Source: Epiperipatus broadwayi
Lineage: Eukaryota > Onychophora > Udeonychophora > Euonychophora > Peripatidae
Assembly (NCBI GenBank): GCA_028023455.1
Contig: JAQFVV010006341.1
Coordinates: forward strand, 1,798,001-1,862,000
Direction of reading: 5' to 3'
DNA length: 64,000 nucleotides
The notes beneath the pieces are model-generated. The model was not told the origin of the DNA. It saw only the letters and a program-made list of their open reading frames with translations, and made no database searches. Made by a program: the position numbers and the translations under genes. This document shows, piece after piece, positions 23,661 to 35,763 of the stretch (position 1 is the stretch's first letter; each line of letters starts with the position of its first letter).

Positions 23661-24789
23661 ATTTATACTAGATTACTCTTAAAGAACAACTATCATAAAT
23701 TCCTTTTACACACACAAAATACAAATGTGAATTTTTAAAAAAAAAATCTCATAAAATAAGGTTCACACCAGTTTCATGCATACTACTACTACCATTATTG
23801 CACCCAATCTGCCTTTTTGAAACCTGACTATTTCAATACTTGATGCAATCTGTCCACTTTAATTTATTTCCCATGCTTTATTGTCCAATTCTATCCTGCT
23901 CATGCATGTATGATTGATTTCTTATTCATCATTATTTTTATTATTTACTTTTATTTTATGTCCATATGCACATATAAAAACAAATTCATATAACTATTTG
24001 TAAAAACTTTTCTCAAAGATCTGATCAACATCTGACAGCAAAAGAATGAATAATAATACAAAATCCAGTTACTGAACTAGCATGAACATCAAAAAGTTTA
24101 TCTCAATTTTAAGATATCTACAACCCAAAATAGAAAAAATAACGCAAAAATCTTTGCAAAGCCCTGCTCCTTTGAATCTGCGGGACTGATAAATACAAAA
24201 CCTTAAACTTATGACTTGTTTATTTTCTGAGACCTAGAGGTTGGGAATCATGGCAGGACTATATAACAGTCAATGATAAGCAACTCGAAATATCAAAACT
24301 TGAAAGCGAGTTGGTGTAGTGTTGACATAGAGTACTTGATAAAGTTGCATGAAAAGATTACACCCTTAAGCCAATGATAAAATCTCTCATCAATCACCAG
24401 TACTGAAATTACATCTAAAGAACTCCAACAGACAAAAGCTCAATTCTATCTCTAAAAATTGTGCTTTAATTTCATATTCTACTTTAGATATGAACTCTTT
24501 TTAAATATATATATTCACATCACTAATTTTTTATAATTTATAATCGAATCATAATTTAATCACTATCTATCCTCTTTTCACATATTTTATATCAAAACAT
24601 TTTTTTTTAAAATTATTTCTGCATCAAAAGTTTTTTTTCTCAGGTGTAATTATATTTGAGCTTCAAACTCAATCATCACTGGATTACCATTTGTAATATG
24701 GATCCAGGGGTAATATTCAGAAATGGGAAACCATCATCACTACAAATAATTACAAAGAAAATGAATAATCAATGATGAGCAAATATAAA
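23661..24789. other. intronic AT-rich sequence, nothing recognised
   Basis: No conserved coding frame, RNA gene or repeat boundary is seen between the two duplicated blocks. Confidence 0.4.
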
Positions 24790-27178
24790 TAAATATATAC
24801 AAGGAATAACCATAAGAGCAGCATAATATACAAAGATAAGTTATACTCAATAAATTATAATGAGTTAGTTATAACTAGAAATTCCCCGAACATTACATAT
24901 AAACAAATATCAGTCAACAATCATCATTAAACACTTGTGACTGGATTTAAAAGATGTATACTATACATAGGCAATTTATCTAATCACTGCCATATTTAGA
25001 GCAAAATATAAAGTGCCAAAGTATTTGTCATAAAAATAAAACAAAATAATGCTCGACATGTACCGGCCAACTATAAATTAAATTTCTAATAAAACAAACT
25101 ATAAGCAAAGAATGGACTTTAAAGTTGGGCCATACAGAGTTATTATTTGGATGTCCAAACACAAACATAAACCCCCATATATAAGTAACCATTATTGCTC
25201 TCTAGAACCAGCTCAAGATTACAAGATGCTAGAAACTGTGACTGTGAACAAAAGAAAGTATAAATTTACAAGATTAATATTTAATTGAAAGTTTTACCAG
25301 AATAATTTTCAAATCCCTAAAATACTATGCTATAATGAAATCAAGACACATACACTGTTAATTCATAAAAAAAAATGCTGAAGGAATAAATACATTAACA
25401 CTATTATTTTTTAAATAATTATTTAATAAACTAACCAATTAATTATAAAAATTAAAAATAACAAGATAATATGACATTTCAAACTTAATTTAAAATATAC
25501 AGCACAACCTTATGGCAAAATCCTATCACACATACATTCATCCTATGAATATGAGGACATATTTTGCCATCAAAAGCATTAGGCCTAATAAGTACAAATT
25601 CAGTATAATATTAAGCTTTTCTGAGTAGAGCATGACAGCACAGATATTGAGAAATTCAAACTCAAATACATTTTATCAAAAAATATAATTTCCTATAGTA
25701 AATCTGATTAATCAATTGACTTTTATTCATTAATCAACTTTTGCTTTCATTATGTTATTTCCTTTTTAGTAAGTAAAGTTGGACAACTTTTCACAATCAG
25801 AGAAAAAGAAATTGGAGGGAAAATAAGGTAAAAAATATTTAAAAAAAAAAGTTAAATTAATAAAAGTATTCATTATTACCATTTGTGATTTCTATAATTT
25901 TTTTTATCTATACATGAAAATATAATGTGCACATTTAATTTACTTTCTCATGACTTTGGTTTTACTTTTGAGTCCTACTTTGATAGTTGCAATTTTTAGT
26001 TTTCTTTTCTTGTAGCTTCCATTATAAAAGCTTTCCATCAACACACAGTTCCAGGTAATGTACACAATTAATTTATCTGTATTTTCATATTTTATACAGG
26101 CTGAATTTCTTCATATTTCTTTCTAATAATTTTCTAAGTCTAAGTCAGATTAACATAGAGACATTCATGCTCTTGAATGGAGTCAAAGCTTGTTGCAAAT
26201 TACTTCAGGGGATATTCTTTTACATTTTTTCCAGTGAAAGTCACACGATGAGGTTGATGATGTTAACCTTCTTACTAAAATTTAGCACATGGTTTTCTTT
26301 AACTCCATTTTAAAACCCATTTTCTTTTAATTGGTAGGGTGCTATCCACAGCTGAATCAAGATTGACTGTTCTTTACAGGACAGACATTTAATGATTCAC
26401 CCACTCTCCTAATCTTATTTTTAGTAACAATCCTGTATCTACCCACTCACAATCTTGTCTCACACATGGTTTATTTTTACAAATGGTTATTTCTCTTCTT
26501 CAAAATTAAAATTGCAAAACAACATGTCAATAATAATAAAAAATTAAATTCCAATCACAAGAAAAAAATCCTCTTTAGTTATTTCTCTCTTATGCTAAAA
26601 ATAAGATAATCTTTTAATTATCATCATTGAATAAACATTGCCTTTTGTTTTGATGTTTTTAAAAAGAAAGAGAAAAAAATAACTTTAATTAAAACAAAAC
26701 TTTTTAAAAATGTTAATACTTTTTTTCTTTTAAAAAGCTAAATATAAAATTCCACCTATTTTATATTTCTATAGTGTAATTTTCACTAATAAATGACTAG
26801 TAAAAATTATTAATTCACCTACATTAAAATTGTTCAGTAAACATTTCCAGACCTTACTGAAGAGAAAAGTTTTTTCTCCCAGTACTTTCTTTTTCAAAAT
26901 TAAAATCAAAACTGGCAAATAGCTAAAATTATGAGAGAAATCAAATCAATTTATTTATTTTACCTTATACCTTTCTCTCTCTTTTACAACTGCTTCTTAA
27001 ATTACGACTTATTACAAATATTCACATTATGTTTAAAAAAATGTTTGAAATTCTAATATTACCATTGAAAGAAAATATTTGAATAAGTCAAATATTATTC
27101 TCCCATTATATCTTTACTTATTTACAAGTTTGAAATATCTGATATGATAAAGTTGGCCACTGTTCGCAATATTATAAT
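24790..27178. repeat. diverged duplicated block, copy B (uninterrupted)
   Basis: Direct-orientation partner of 18410-23080. It preserves the empty site of the 2.2-kb insertion at about 26850-26880, where GTTCAGTAAACATTTCCAGA leads within some 30 bp into the CTCCCAGTACT block. No intact frame remains. Confidence 0.75.
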
Positions 27179-27986
27179 ATACATCAATATATAAAAGAAT
27201 CACAATTTTATTCCATTGCAAATCTTGACAATATTTTTGTGCAAATTAAGACTCTCACTTTTCTAGATCTTTTAATGAAACCAATTAACCTTGAATAAGA
27301 ATTTATGGTCTGCATGAAAAAGAAGAAAAGCAAATATACTGTAAATGAAACTTGAAATACTTTGGAAGCAATCAATGTATGATCTTTCATTTTTAAAAGA
27401 AATTCTGAAATAAAGACACAACAACATTCACTCCCTAAACTCTACACAATCATTTAGGAAAAAATACATACTTAATGAACACTAGATAGTAGTGTCAAAT
27501 GGATATATTGAATAATTTATGATCATGTACTTTTATCAGTGATAAACATATATCCACTCAGTAACTACCTTTGTATTGTTTATATTATTTAGGCTAAAAA
27601 TGATTTGAAGCTTTCCACCTTAAGGTTACAAGCTCAAATCAATTTCTTTTATAGCTATATAAATATGACACCAAGTCAGCAACTATATAATTTCAGTGAC
27701 AAATAACTTTGCATATTTTTGAAATTATATTCAAAAAAAAAAACAACTATCTAAACTTATTATTTATTTAATCACTGGCTTAATGTCCAATTTATATAAT
27801 TAGATTCAGAATATTATGATCTTGAAACTCTCAAGTCATTCGATCGAATATTATAAAAAAATTGACTATCTTAAAAAAACATGCAATCTAGTGCTACTGA
27901 CAGTCTAAGGCCGATAACCAGACTCTAGTGTAAAAATCTGATTTATGTGACTATCTGGAGGCAGTTACTCCTAATTACATAGATGG
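27179..27986. other. intronic AT-rich sequence, nothing recognised
   Basis: A 60-codon minus-strand frame at 27208-27390 has no recognisable domain. No other feature is supported. Confidence 0.4.
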
Positions 27987-27994
27987 GTCTAGAG
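27987..27994. repeat. hAT target-site duplication, left
   Basis: GTCTAGAG directly before the left terminus CAGTGATGG. The identical octamer follows the right terminus. Confidence 0.93.
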
Positions 27995-28640
27995 CAGTGA
28001 TGGCGAACCTATGATATGTTCAAATTTTTCACTGGCATGTGAACTATTTACATATCATAACTTTATATGCTTTAAATTATTCAATATTTTATTTGTGGTT
28101 AAAATCTGTACAAATAAAAATTTACTATAAACTAAAAGTAAAATGAATAAATTTAATATTACACTAGAATTAAATTTACAATTGAAATCTGATTAAAAGC
28201 AATAAATTACAAAATTTGGGAAAAAAATAAAAAATTACACATATGTAGGTGGGAATGATATTTTAAGTCAAATAAAGTGGTACTGATATACTGTGGTATC
28301 ACATTCAATAAACCTATCAAATGATTTCAATAAAACTAGAAAGTAAACTCAGTAAAATATTTTATAACTCTTTGAAGTAAATTTTTTCAAACGTAATAAA
28401 ATAGTTTTCTGTTCTAATCTATTTGATCTAAACGTGTTGACATCATTCATTTTTTTGATGTAATCAAAATCACAAACAAATGAATGAAATGCATAATCAG
28501 CACCAACAAATGATGTTTTTTTTTGCTTGAAGTTTTGCAGTAAAAGTGAAATGTAAGAATATATTTTAACGTACAATAAATCTTTGATTTATAAAATTAT
28601 TAAAGCTCATTTAAATTACTTTTAAATAAATTTGTTACCA

Positions 28641-30928
28641 TTAGTGAAAATAAAAAACAAAAATTGTCAAGCAGTAGAGAATTTCAAAATTGGTGGATTG
28701 ATGAATATATAATGATTAACAAAGGCACCAACACAGTATGTGTTTTATGATCCAGAACAATTGTATTAAGAACATCATTGCTAAAACAGCATTATGAGAC
28801 CAATCATAAATCGCTCTGTGAAAAAAGTAAAGATAAACAAAAAGAATATATTGCCCAAGCATTTAAAAATATAAATATTCAATCAACATCTATAATAAAA
28901 TTTATCAAAAATCGTTCAAATATAACTGCTGCTAGTTTTTTTTATTTCAAATGTAATTGCCAAACATGGGAAACCTTTTAATGATGGAGAATATATGAAA
29001 CAACCTTGGATGAAATGTGCAGCAGTTCTTTTTGAAGATTTTGAAGACAAAGCAAACATTATTCAGAGAATAAAATATTTACCATTGGCAAGAACTACAG
29101 TTAAAAAAAGAATCACGCAAATGGCTAACAACATAACTTACCAACAAAAAGGAGAGAAAAAATCTTCTAGTTTAATTTCTCTCTGCCTTGATGAAAAAAG
29201 TACGACATAAATGGATCAGCTCGTTTGGCTAATTTTATTTGCTATTGTGTTGGGAATAATATCAAAGAAGAATAGATCAGTTTAATTTCATTACAACTTT
29301 ATCTTTCTTATTGCATTGCCAAATTCATATAATATTAAATCATCTATGCTCTTTATTACTGTTTTACAATGCCTTTATTACAACCCACTATGATAGTTTC
29401 GATTACCCCAGCAATTTTCTTCAGAACTTCTACTCATATATTGAAACTGTCATAGTGGGTTGTAATAAAAGCATTGTAAAACAGTAATAAAGAGCATACA
29501 CGATTTAATATTATATGGATTGGGCAATGCAATAAGAAAGCTAAAGAGATAATTCTTCGTAAAGAAGATCAAAAATATTGGAAAGAATTAAGGTTTGGAT
29601 ATATGAGAAGTTCTGAAGAAGATTTCTGGGGTAATCGAAACTATCATAGTGGGTTGTAATAAAAGCATTGTAAAACAGTAATAAAGAGCATAGATGATTT
29701 AATATTATATTAAATTTAATCTCAATAGTAACAACAACAAAAGGAATAGATATTTGCAACAAAGTTTCAAATGTACTTGCTGGAAAAAAAATAGATATTG
29801 CCAAAATTTTAACAATAACTACAGATGGTACTCAACCATATGGGACATTAAATTTTGGATTTTCATTGCATTATACATCAGCAGGTTTTATGCACGAAGG
29901 TCAGCTTTAAGCTACTGGATGATGTTAGGAATATTGTGACTAAGTTAGTCAATTATATATCTACACAAGCTCTAAATAAATGAAAATTTTTAAATTTATT
30001 GAGTGAGGCGAATTCAGTATACAATGGTTTTATTTATGTACAACAATGTCCATTGGTTAAATCGAGGAAAAGTTCTTCAAAGATTCATTGAGTGTTTAGA
30101 TGAAATTAGACTTTATGCAATAAGAAAATCAATGAAAAATATAATGAATTAATGGATGTTGAACAGCTTTTGATAATGTTTTTTACTGATATGTATTCAC
30201 ATCTAAATGAATTAAATGTAACTGCAAGGTTATAATAAGACAATTGTCATGTTTGATTTGATCAAAGCATTTGAAATTAAATTACAAATTTTCAACCATG
30301 ATATTATTTCTTAGACACCTTCAAATATTTTCCAAATATAAATAAGTTCTTGACTGATTTAGAATCTCACGAGAAGTCAGATCAAGTATAATTGATGCAA
30401 GACTTTTGTGCTGTTATTCAATTGATAATCAATGAATTTTATTTAAGATTTACATAGTTCAGACAATTTTCCAAAACATCAAAATTTATTTTATATCCAG
30501 ACATATCAATGGACAATCTCAAATTAAAAATTTTTGAGTGGCTTAATTTAGAAGATATGGAAATGCAATCAGTTGATTTTCAATCCAGTTCTATATGGAA
30601 ACAGAAATTTGTTGATTTGAAGAATAAATTAGAAACAATGGAAAATGATTGATTCTTGGGTATATGTAAAAAGAATGCTGAAGAGGAACTACTGAATGCC
30701 TGGAATGCTATTCCTGAAACATTTAATTGTTTAAAAAAATTAGTGACTGTTAAATTATCAATTTTCTCCTCTACATATGCATGTGAATCATTGTTTTCAG
30801 AAATGAATTTAATTAAAGACAGTTCTAGAAATAGAATGATAGATGAATCTAGTTCAGTATGTACATTATTAAAAGTGACAAAATATGAACCAGATATAAA
30901 ACATATGGCATCCAATATACAACAGTAA
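28641..30928 (+). pseudogene. hAT transposase relic, ZBED5/GTF2IRD2-like type
   Basis: Frame-shifted and stop-interrupted. Parts in order: an N-terminal segment with LKQHYETNHKS (28778-28981), the remains of a BED-type zinc finger; MKQPWMKCAAVLFEDF and the SLISLCLDEKS block with the first catalytic Asp (28995-29210); ILTITTDGTQPYG, the TTDG catalytic block (about 29800); NVHWLNRGKVLQRFIE (about 30050); and the C-terminal hAT dimerisation region with YACESLFSEMNLIKDSSRNR (30656-30928). This order is characteristic of the hAT group related to vertebrate ZBED5, SCAND3 and GTF2IRD2. The intact enzyme would cut and paste at its terminal repeats. This copy is not functional. Confidence 0.88.
29309..29735. 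repeat. fold-back triplication inside the hAT transposase
   Basis: A segment of about 120 bp appears three times: inverted at about 29309-29430, direct at about 29445-29540 and direct again at about 29605-29735. Shared anchors are CATAGTGGGTTGTAATAAAA, GTAAAACAGTAATAAAGAGC and, between the first two, GCAATGCAATAAGAAAG. The first two form a near-perfect hairpin. The intervening coding sequence is displaced. Confidence 0.85.
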
Positions 30929-30956
30929 AAATCTCATGAAATAATATCTATCTATA

Positions 30957-31650
30957 ACTGAAACATAGGCTTATTACATACCTGTGTCTATATATGTAAT
31001 ATATAGGGCATATGAGCACAGCCTTTCAGACAACCCATCACTCTCCACTCTATCTAATAACACTGATACCCTCAAGCACATATATGCTGAAAAGATAAAT
31101 AATCACCAATATACGTATTTCATGCTAAACCAGCAATCATCAGTTGGGACAGATTATCATCTCCCACACATATATACTATAAGTGCTCAGATATATATTA
31201 AGATAGACAATCTTCATACTTTAATGGACAGGCTCCAATCTACTACTCACTCCAACTCTTCAACCGTCCATCCAATTGAAAATCTGCTAACGGAATGCTC
31301 AAAGGCCACCCTGAGGCTGAAATTCTTGTCACACCCATGTTGACCTAAGGTCAATATGAAAGTTTGTTCTCATATACCCTATATATTACATATATAGACA
31401 CAGGTATATAATAAGCCTGTGTTTCAGTTATTACATTGTAGAGATGTCTGCCTATCCTTGCATATGTATTAAATGGATTATGTCCTGTACATGTGGATTA
31501 TGTCCTGTACATGTGATGATTGCTGGTTTAGCATGAAATATGTATTTTGGTGATTATTTATCTTTTCAGCATATATGTGCTTGAGTGTATCAGAGTGGAG
31601 AGTGATGGGTTGTCTGAAAGTCTGTGCTCATATACCCTATATAATATTTA
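30957..31650. repeat. nested palindromic repeat
   Basis: Two overlapping inverted-repeat systems. ACTGAAACATAGGCTTATTA onward (30957-31020) is the reverse complement of 31365-31432. A second arm (about 30990-31140, with CAGACAACCCATCACTCTCC and AGATAAATAATCACCAATA) is inverted at about 31513-31650. Between them is a two-unit 20-bp tandem (GATTATGTCCTGTACATGTG, about 31477-31516). The central part recurs at 34265-34620. Confidence 0.8.
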
Positions 31651-31948
31651 TTTATGTTGATTTTATATGTTTATTTTCAAAATTTTGTTTTAATTACTAT
31701 TCATTTTTTACTATTACATTTTATTCTACTTGTACTCTTCTAAATAAATATTGTTCACTTATATTTAGCTTATTTAGAAATTTTGCTTAATTATTATTGT
31801 TATTATTATTTTGTTTTATTAACTTTTAAAAAAGTGCAATAATTAAGTTGTTTATATGTTGATTTAATTACTGTATGGCATGCGAATCATTCAATAAATA
31901 TTTTTTGGAAATTTTTGGCATGCACACTTAAAAGGTTCACCAACACTG

Positions 31949-31956
31949 GTCTAGAG
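31949..31956. repeat. hAT target-site duplication, right
   Basis: GTCTAGAG directly after the right terminus (...CCAACACTG). It is identical to the left copy. Confidence 0.93.
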
Positions 31957-32186
31957 TAACACAGAACAAAATACTATGTTACTGCTCCATTGTTAAATAT
32001 AAACTAGGATAATCATGTATTGTCTTGATATAGACAAAATTCCTCACAAATGCAAACTCACACCCATCAACAAGAATATGATTAGTTTGATGATTCAGAA
32101 AAATCATTTTCTGCTCTAGAATTATCTTATTATTATTATTATAAATAATATCTTATTTGTTGATATTAAGCAATTTATTTAGATGC

Positions 32187-32807
32187 TGAAATGCCCATGT
32201 ATATAAAACTGTATATGTAAATAAAAGATTACATATTTTTGTAAATACCCACAGATTTCTTCACTTTATTTACATTCCTTTTATTGGAGAAAATTACTCT
32301 AGAAATTCCTTGAGAGATCATCCTAAATTATAGATTAAATTAGAATAAAATTTGTACACAAATAAATCTAGATACTTACAAATTAGGCAGTATATAAATT
32401 TACTCCCCCCAATAAATGAAGAGAGGGAGGAAGCAACTAAAATGATTAAACTGGATAAAAGTTGGTGTCAATTTGAAGTGATAATAAATTAGCAGTAAAG
32501 AATGGTTAATGATAGACTAGTAGTGATTAAGTCTAAAATGGAATAGTGGCAAGCAGGAAGCAGTTACTTGTACGTATTGAAATGGTTAGTACAAGTGAAG
32601 AATAATTAACTGAAGCTTAACCAAACTGCAAGAGACAAGTTGGAAATGGAGATGATTAATATATAATGTATAAATTGTGTATGAAATTATATGTGGTTAT
32701 TTGTGTTTTCCAAGCACAAATATAATAAATGGTTATTCCTAGTATGAAAGAAAACTACTTTCACCTGAGAAAAATAAATAGTAGATGAATATTAATGGAC
32801 TAGTACC
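32187..32807 (+). repeat. 5' LTR
   Basis: Direct repeat with 35067-35763. It begins TGAAATG and ends in the shared ATGGACTAGTACC. Shared blocks include AAAACTGTATATGTAAATAA and AGGAAGCAACTAAAATG. The end is not a clean CA, so the right boundary is approximate. Confidence 0.8.
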
Positions 32808-33219
32808 ATATCCATTTCGAAGTATATTGTTTATTTATTTAGCTCCCTGACTAGTCTTTAAAGACCCTCAGGACAAAGCAGTTGGCACAGCCACAACAGA
32901 ATTTAATACAATAGCTTCTATTATGAATAATAAAATATGGCGGCATTAAGTTCTGCAATCCGTGAATTTGATATAACCAACATGAACTAAAGGAAAAGTT
33001 ATGCGTAACACATTGAATACTATATGTTAATAAATAAAGTGGTGGAAGATGAGCATCTCAAAGTGTCGACCCATCTCTATTTTGCAGGTCAAGGTGTTAT
33101 ATAGCTTGTAAATAGACTTATTGATCCCAAATATTTGTAAAAACTTCCATATAATGAAGATGTAGAAATCTTAAATGGATATTTTACTCCAAGAGTATTG
33201 AAATGGATAGCATGACTGA

Positions 33220-34045
33220 GATTGAGAAATTGAAAATAACTACCACAAGAAAACTATGTGAACTATGATTTAGCTCTAAGAAAGCTGGTTAAACATGTGA
33301 TTTTGGTCCGGAAATAAACGATGTATTATTAGAATAACTTTTCTGTAGTATAGAGGATGAGAATTTCTGAAAAGTATTACTGAGTGACCCTGACTTAAGT
33401 TATAAAAGATCAGTGGAGAAATGTGTCACACAATAAGTTTTACAAAATAATGCATTGGAGTTATAAAGCCACAACAGGTGAGGAAAATTTTGCTAACAAA
33501 ACAAAATGTAGCAAAATTTATTATAGAGACCTGTAGTGATAGAAAACAGTGAAAGTGCTATTGTGGCAAACCTGGACATTTTAAAAATAAGTCTAAACAT
33601 AAAAATAAAAATTGTAGAAACTGTGACAAAAAGATCATTTAGCAGCAGTCTGTCATTTTAGGAAGAGCAGAGCTATTGATTTCGTAAAATTGGACTACAA
33701 ATCTGAAGTAAAATTAAATTATGAGAATGTCAGTATAAAGAAAGTGAATGACAGAAATGGAACACATATTGTTAGATGCAGTTATTTGCGATCAAGTAAA
33801 AATGAAAATAAACGTTGAAGTGAGTCTACTAATGATATTTCACAGAAATTTGATTAAAATTAGAGGAAAATATAAAAGAAAGATAACAACTTCAAGATAT
33901 AGATGTGATAATTATAAATATAAATAGCAATAAAATTTGATATTCAAGAAAAAGTGGTAGTGGCTGTAAAATTAATTTCTAGTGAAAAAGGCTGACACTT
34001 CAGATAGTAAATAAAAATTTCAGTTCATTGTTAGGAAGAAATTGA
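33220..34045 (+). pseudogene. gag / protease relic of the Ty3-type element
   Basis: Decayed frames keep a gag-like segment (GPEINDVLLE, SDPDLSYKRSVEKCV). They are followed by two zinc knuckles: the first is damaged (CYCGKPGHFKNKS lacks a Cys), while the second is intact as C-RN-C-DKKD-H-LAAV-C. Further on, VKMKINVEV and SLLGRNW look like the beginning and end of a retropepsin whose DTGA block is lost. The protein would have bound and packaged the element's RNA. Confidence 0.7.
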
Positions 34046-34264
34046 TTTTGACTATTGGGTATTCATGTAAATGTGAATAATAATCTGTTAAACTCCAGAA
34101 CTTTAAATAGAGCAGCTATAAAAAAATTGGGCTGGAAAAAAATCTAGGACTCCTTGAACTCAAGTGACAAAGCTAGTATCATCTATTGGTAAAAATGATA
34201 AAGATCAAAATTGGGACAAGTTCCTAGTAGGAAAAAAAATGTGAATACACAACTCACTTAATTG

Positions 34265-34620
34265 TAAGTATAGGGGATTTGAACTCAGATTTTCAAGCAC
34301 CCTTCAACTATCAACACTATCTCATACAACTGATACACGTGATCACACATATGTAAAAAAGATAAATAATCACCAATACATGTATTTCATGCTAAACCAG
34401 CCAGCACTCACAGTTGGTCCAGATATCATCTCCTACACATATATATAATAAGTGCTCAGTTTATATTAAGATAGCAAATCTTCATACTTTAATGGACAGG
34501 CTTCAATCTATTCCTACCTCCAACTTTTCAGCCATCCATATCATTGAAAATCTGATGATGAAAACCCAAATCCCATACTGATGCCAATATTATTGCCGTA
34601 CCCATGTTGACCTTAAGTCA
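34265..34620. repeat. second copy of the repeat nested in the hAT element
   Basis: Direct match to about 31030-31345: AGATAAATAATCACCAATAC, TTTCATGCTAAACCAGC, CTTCATACTTTAATGGACAG and CCCATGTTGACC are shared. It lies inside the LTR element, so it is a later insertion or a captured piece. Confidence 0.75.
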
Positions 34621-34699
34621 TTCTGACCTCTTAGGTATAGGACCTTATCCATTTAAATACATAGAAGAGGGATGGGCAGGAACTTACTTAATTATAAAT

Positions 34700-34900
34700 G
34701 GAACTGGAGAAATAGTGAAAGTAATATCGAAAGATATAAGAATAGTAAAATTACAGAATGGGTGGGAGTTGAAAAACACGTTAAACACCTTTACTGTTAT
34801 GAAGATACCATGCCAGATATTCATCTAAATAAATCCTTAGAGGAAGAATTAGAAAAAAAAATTTTTTTATTGGAAGATTTAATTACTGATTCAAACTGAA
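34700..34900 (+). pseudogene. integrase C-terminal scrap
   Basis: Two overlapping frames give VKLQNGWEL and then KHVKHLYCYEDTMPD. Together, across one frameshift, they look like the W...RHV.HL ending of Ty3-type integrases. The rest of pol is absent. Confidence 0.5.
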
Positions 34901-35052
34901 TTAAAATAATTGATGATAAACAGATGGTAGTACAAAAGAAAAAGAAAGTGGAACTACTTCAAAGAAAAGGAAATTATTGCCCAAACTCCGTGTAAACATA
35001 AACCATCTGACAAACTTTAAAGATATACTAATAAATGAAGTTCGTATTTCTA

Positions 35053-35066
35053 GAATAGAGAAGGAG
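35053..35066 (+). promoter_or_regulatory. polypurine tract
   Basis: GAATAGAGAAGGAG abuts the TG that opens the 3' LTR, as expected for the primer of plus-strand DNA synthesis in LTR elements. Confidence 0.75.
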
Positions 35067-35763
35067 TGAAATGTCTGCACATATAAAACTGTATATGTAA
35101 ATAAAAGATTATTTATTTTTGTAAATATGCATGAATTTCTTCATTTTAATAACACCCCCTTTATTGGATAAAATTACTCTAGAAATTTCCTTGAAAGATT
35201 GTCACAAATTATAGATTAAATTATAATACAATTTGTATGCAAATAAAACTAGATGCATACAAATTAGATGGTAAATATATTTATCCCCAGTAAATAAAGA
35301 GGAGGAAGCAACTAAAATGGTTAGACTGGATTAAAGTTAGCATTGATTTGAAGTGATAACTGATCAGCAGTAAAGAATGGTCAATGATAGATTAGTAGAT
35401 AAACTAGCAGTGATTAAGTTTAAAATGAGATAGAGGCAAGCAATAAAGAATTATTTGTTTATGTATTGAAAAGGTTATTACCAGTGAATAGTAATTAAAT
35501 GAAGCTTAATAAAACTGCAAAAGACAAGATGGAAATGGAGATGGTTAATATATAACATATAAATTATGTGTGCTGATGTGAGCACTAATATTGCGAACTT
35601 TAATAGATTTATTCTATATGTGTAATTATATATGCTTATTTGTATTTCAAGAGATGTTTGTTTTGAAAACACAAATATAATAACTGGATTATTCCTGGTT
35701 TAAAAGAAGACTATTTTCACCTGAGGAAAATAAACAGCATATGAATATTGATGGACTAGTACC
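35067..35763 (+). repeat. 3' LTR
   Basis: Partner of the 5' LTR, slightly longer because of small insertions (for example around 35570-35610). It directly follows the polypurine tract at 35053-35066. Confidence 0.8.

Larger units (their letters stand above)
27995..31948 (+). mobile_element. hAT-superfamily DNA transposon, complete at both ends
   Basis: The left end is CAGTGATGGCGAACCTATG and the right end, read inward, is CAGTGTTGGTGAACCTTTT: imperfect terminal inverted repeats of hAT type. Both ends abut GTCTAGAG, a perfect 8-bp target-site duplication (27987-27994 and 31949-31956) that also fits the hAT nTnnnnAn preference. The 3954-bp element carries a decayed transposase (28641-30928). 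It has later acquired a fold-back rearrangement (29309-29735) and a nested palindromic repeat (30957-31650). Confidence 0.93.
32187..35763 (+). mobile_element. Ty3-type LTR retrotransposon relic
   Basis: Two diverged direct repeats starting TGAAATG flank a 2.26-kb interior. The right repeat is preceded by the purine tract GAATAGAGAAGGAG, the expected plus-strand priming site. The interior keeps, in order: gag fragments (about 33220-33450), a gag zinc-knuckle region (33555-33657), a protease-like stretch ending in LLGRNW (about 34025), and an integrase C-terminal scrap (about 34720-34810). RT and RNase H are missing and another repeat has inserted. No target duplication was found. Confidence 0.8.

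Noticed and set aside
30580-30915. 111-codon minus-strand frame
   Set aside because: Antisense to the hAT dimerisation domain, which has clear family motifs on the plus strand.
31230-31330. CTGAAATTCTTGTC considered as another hammerhead
   Set aside because: The upstream sequence lacks a CTGANGA core and no stem I pairing could be drawn; the related copy at 34.5 kb does not preserve the motif.
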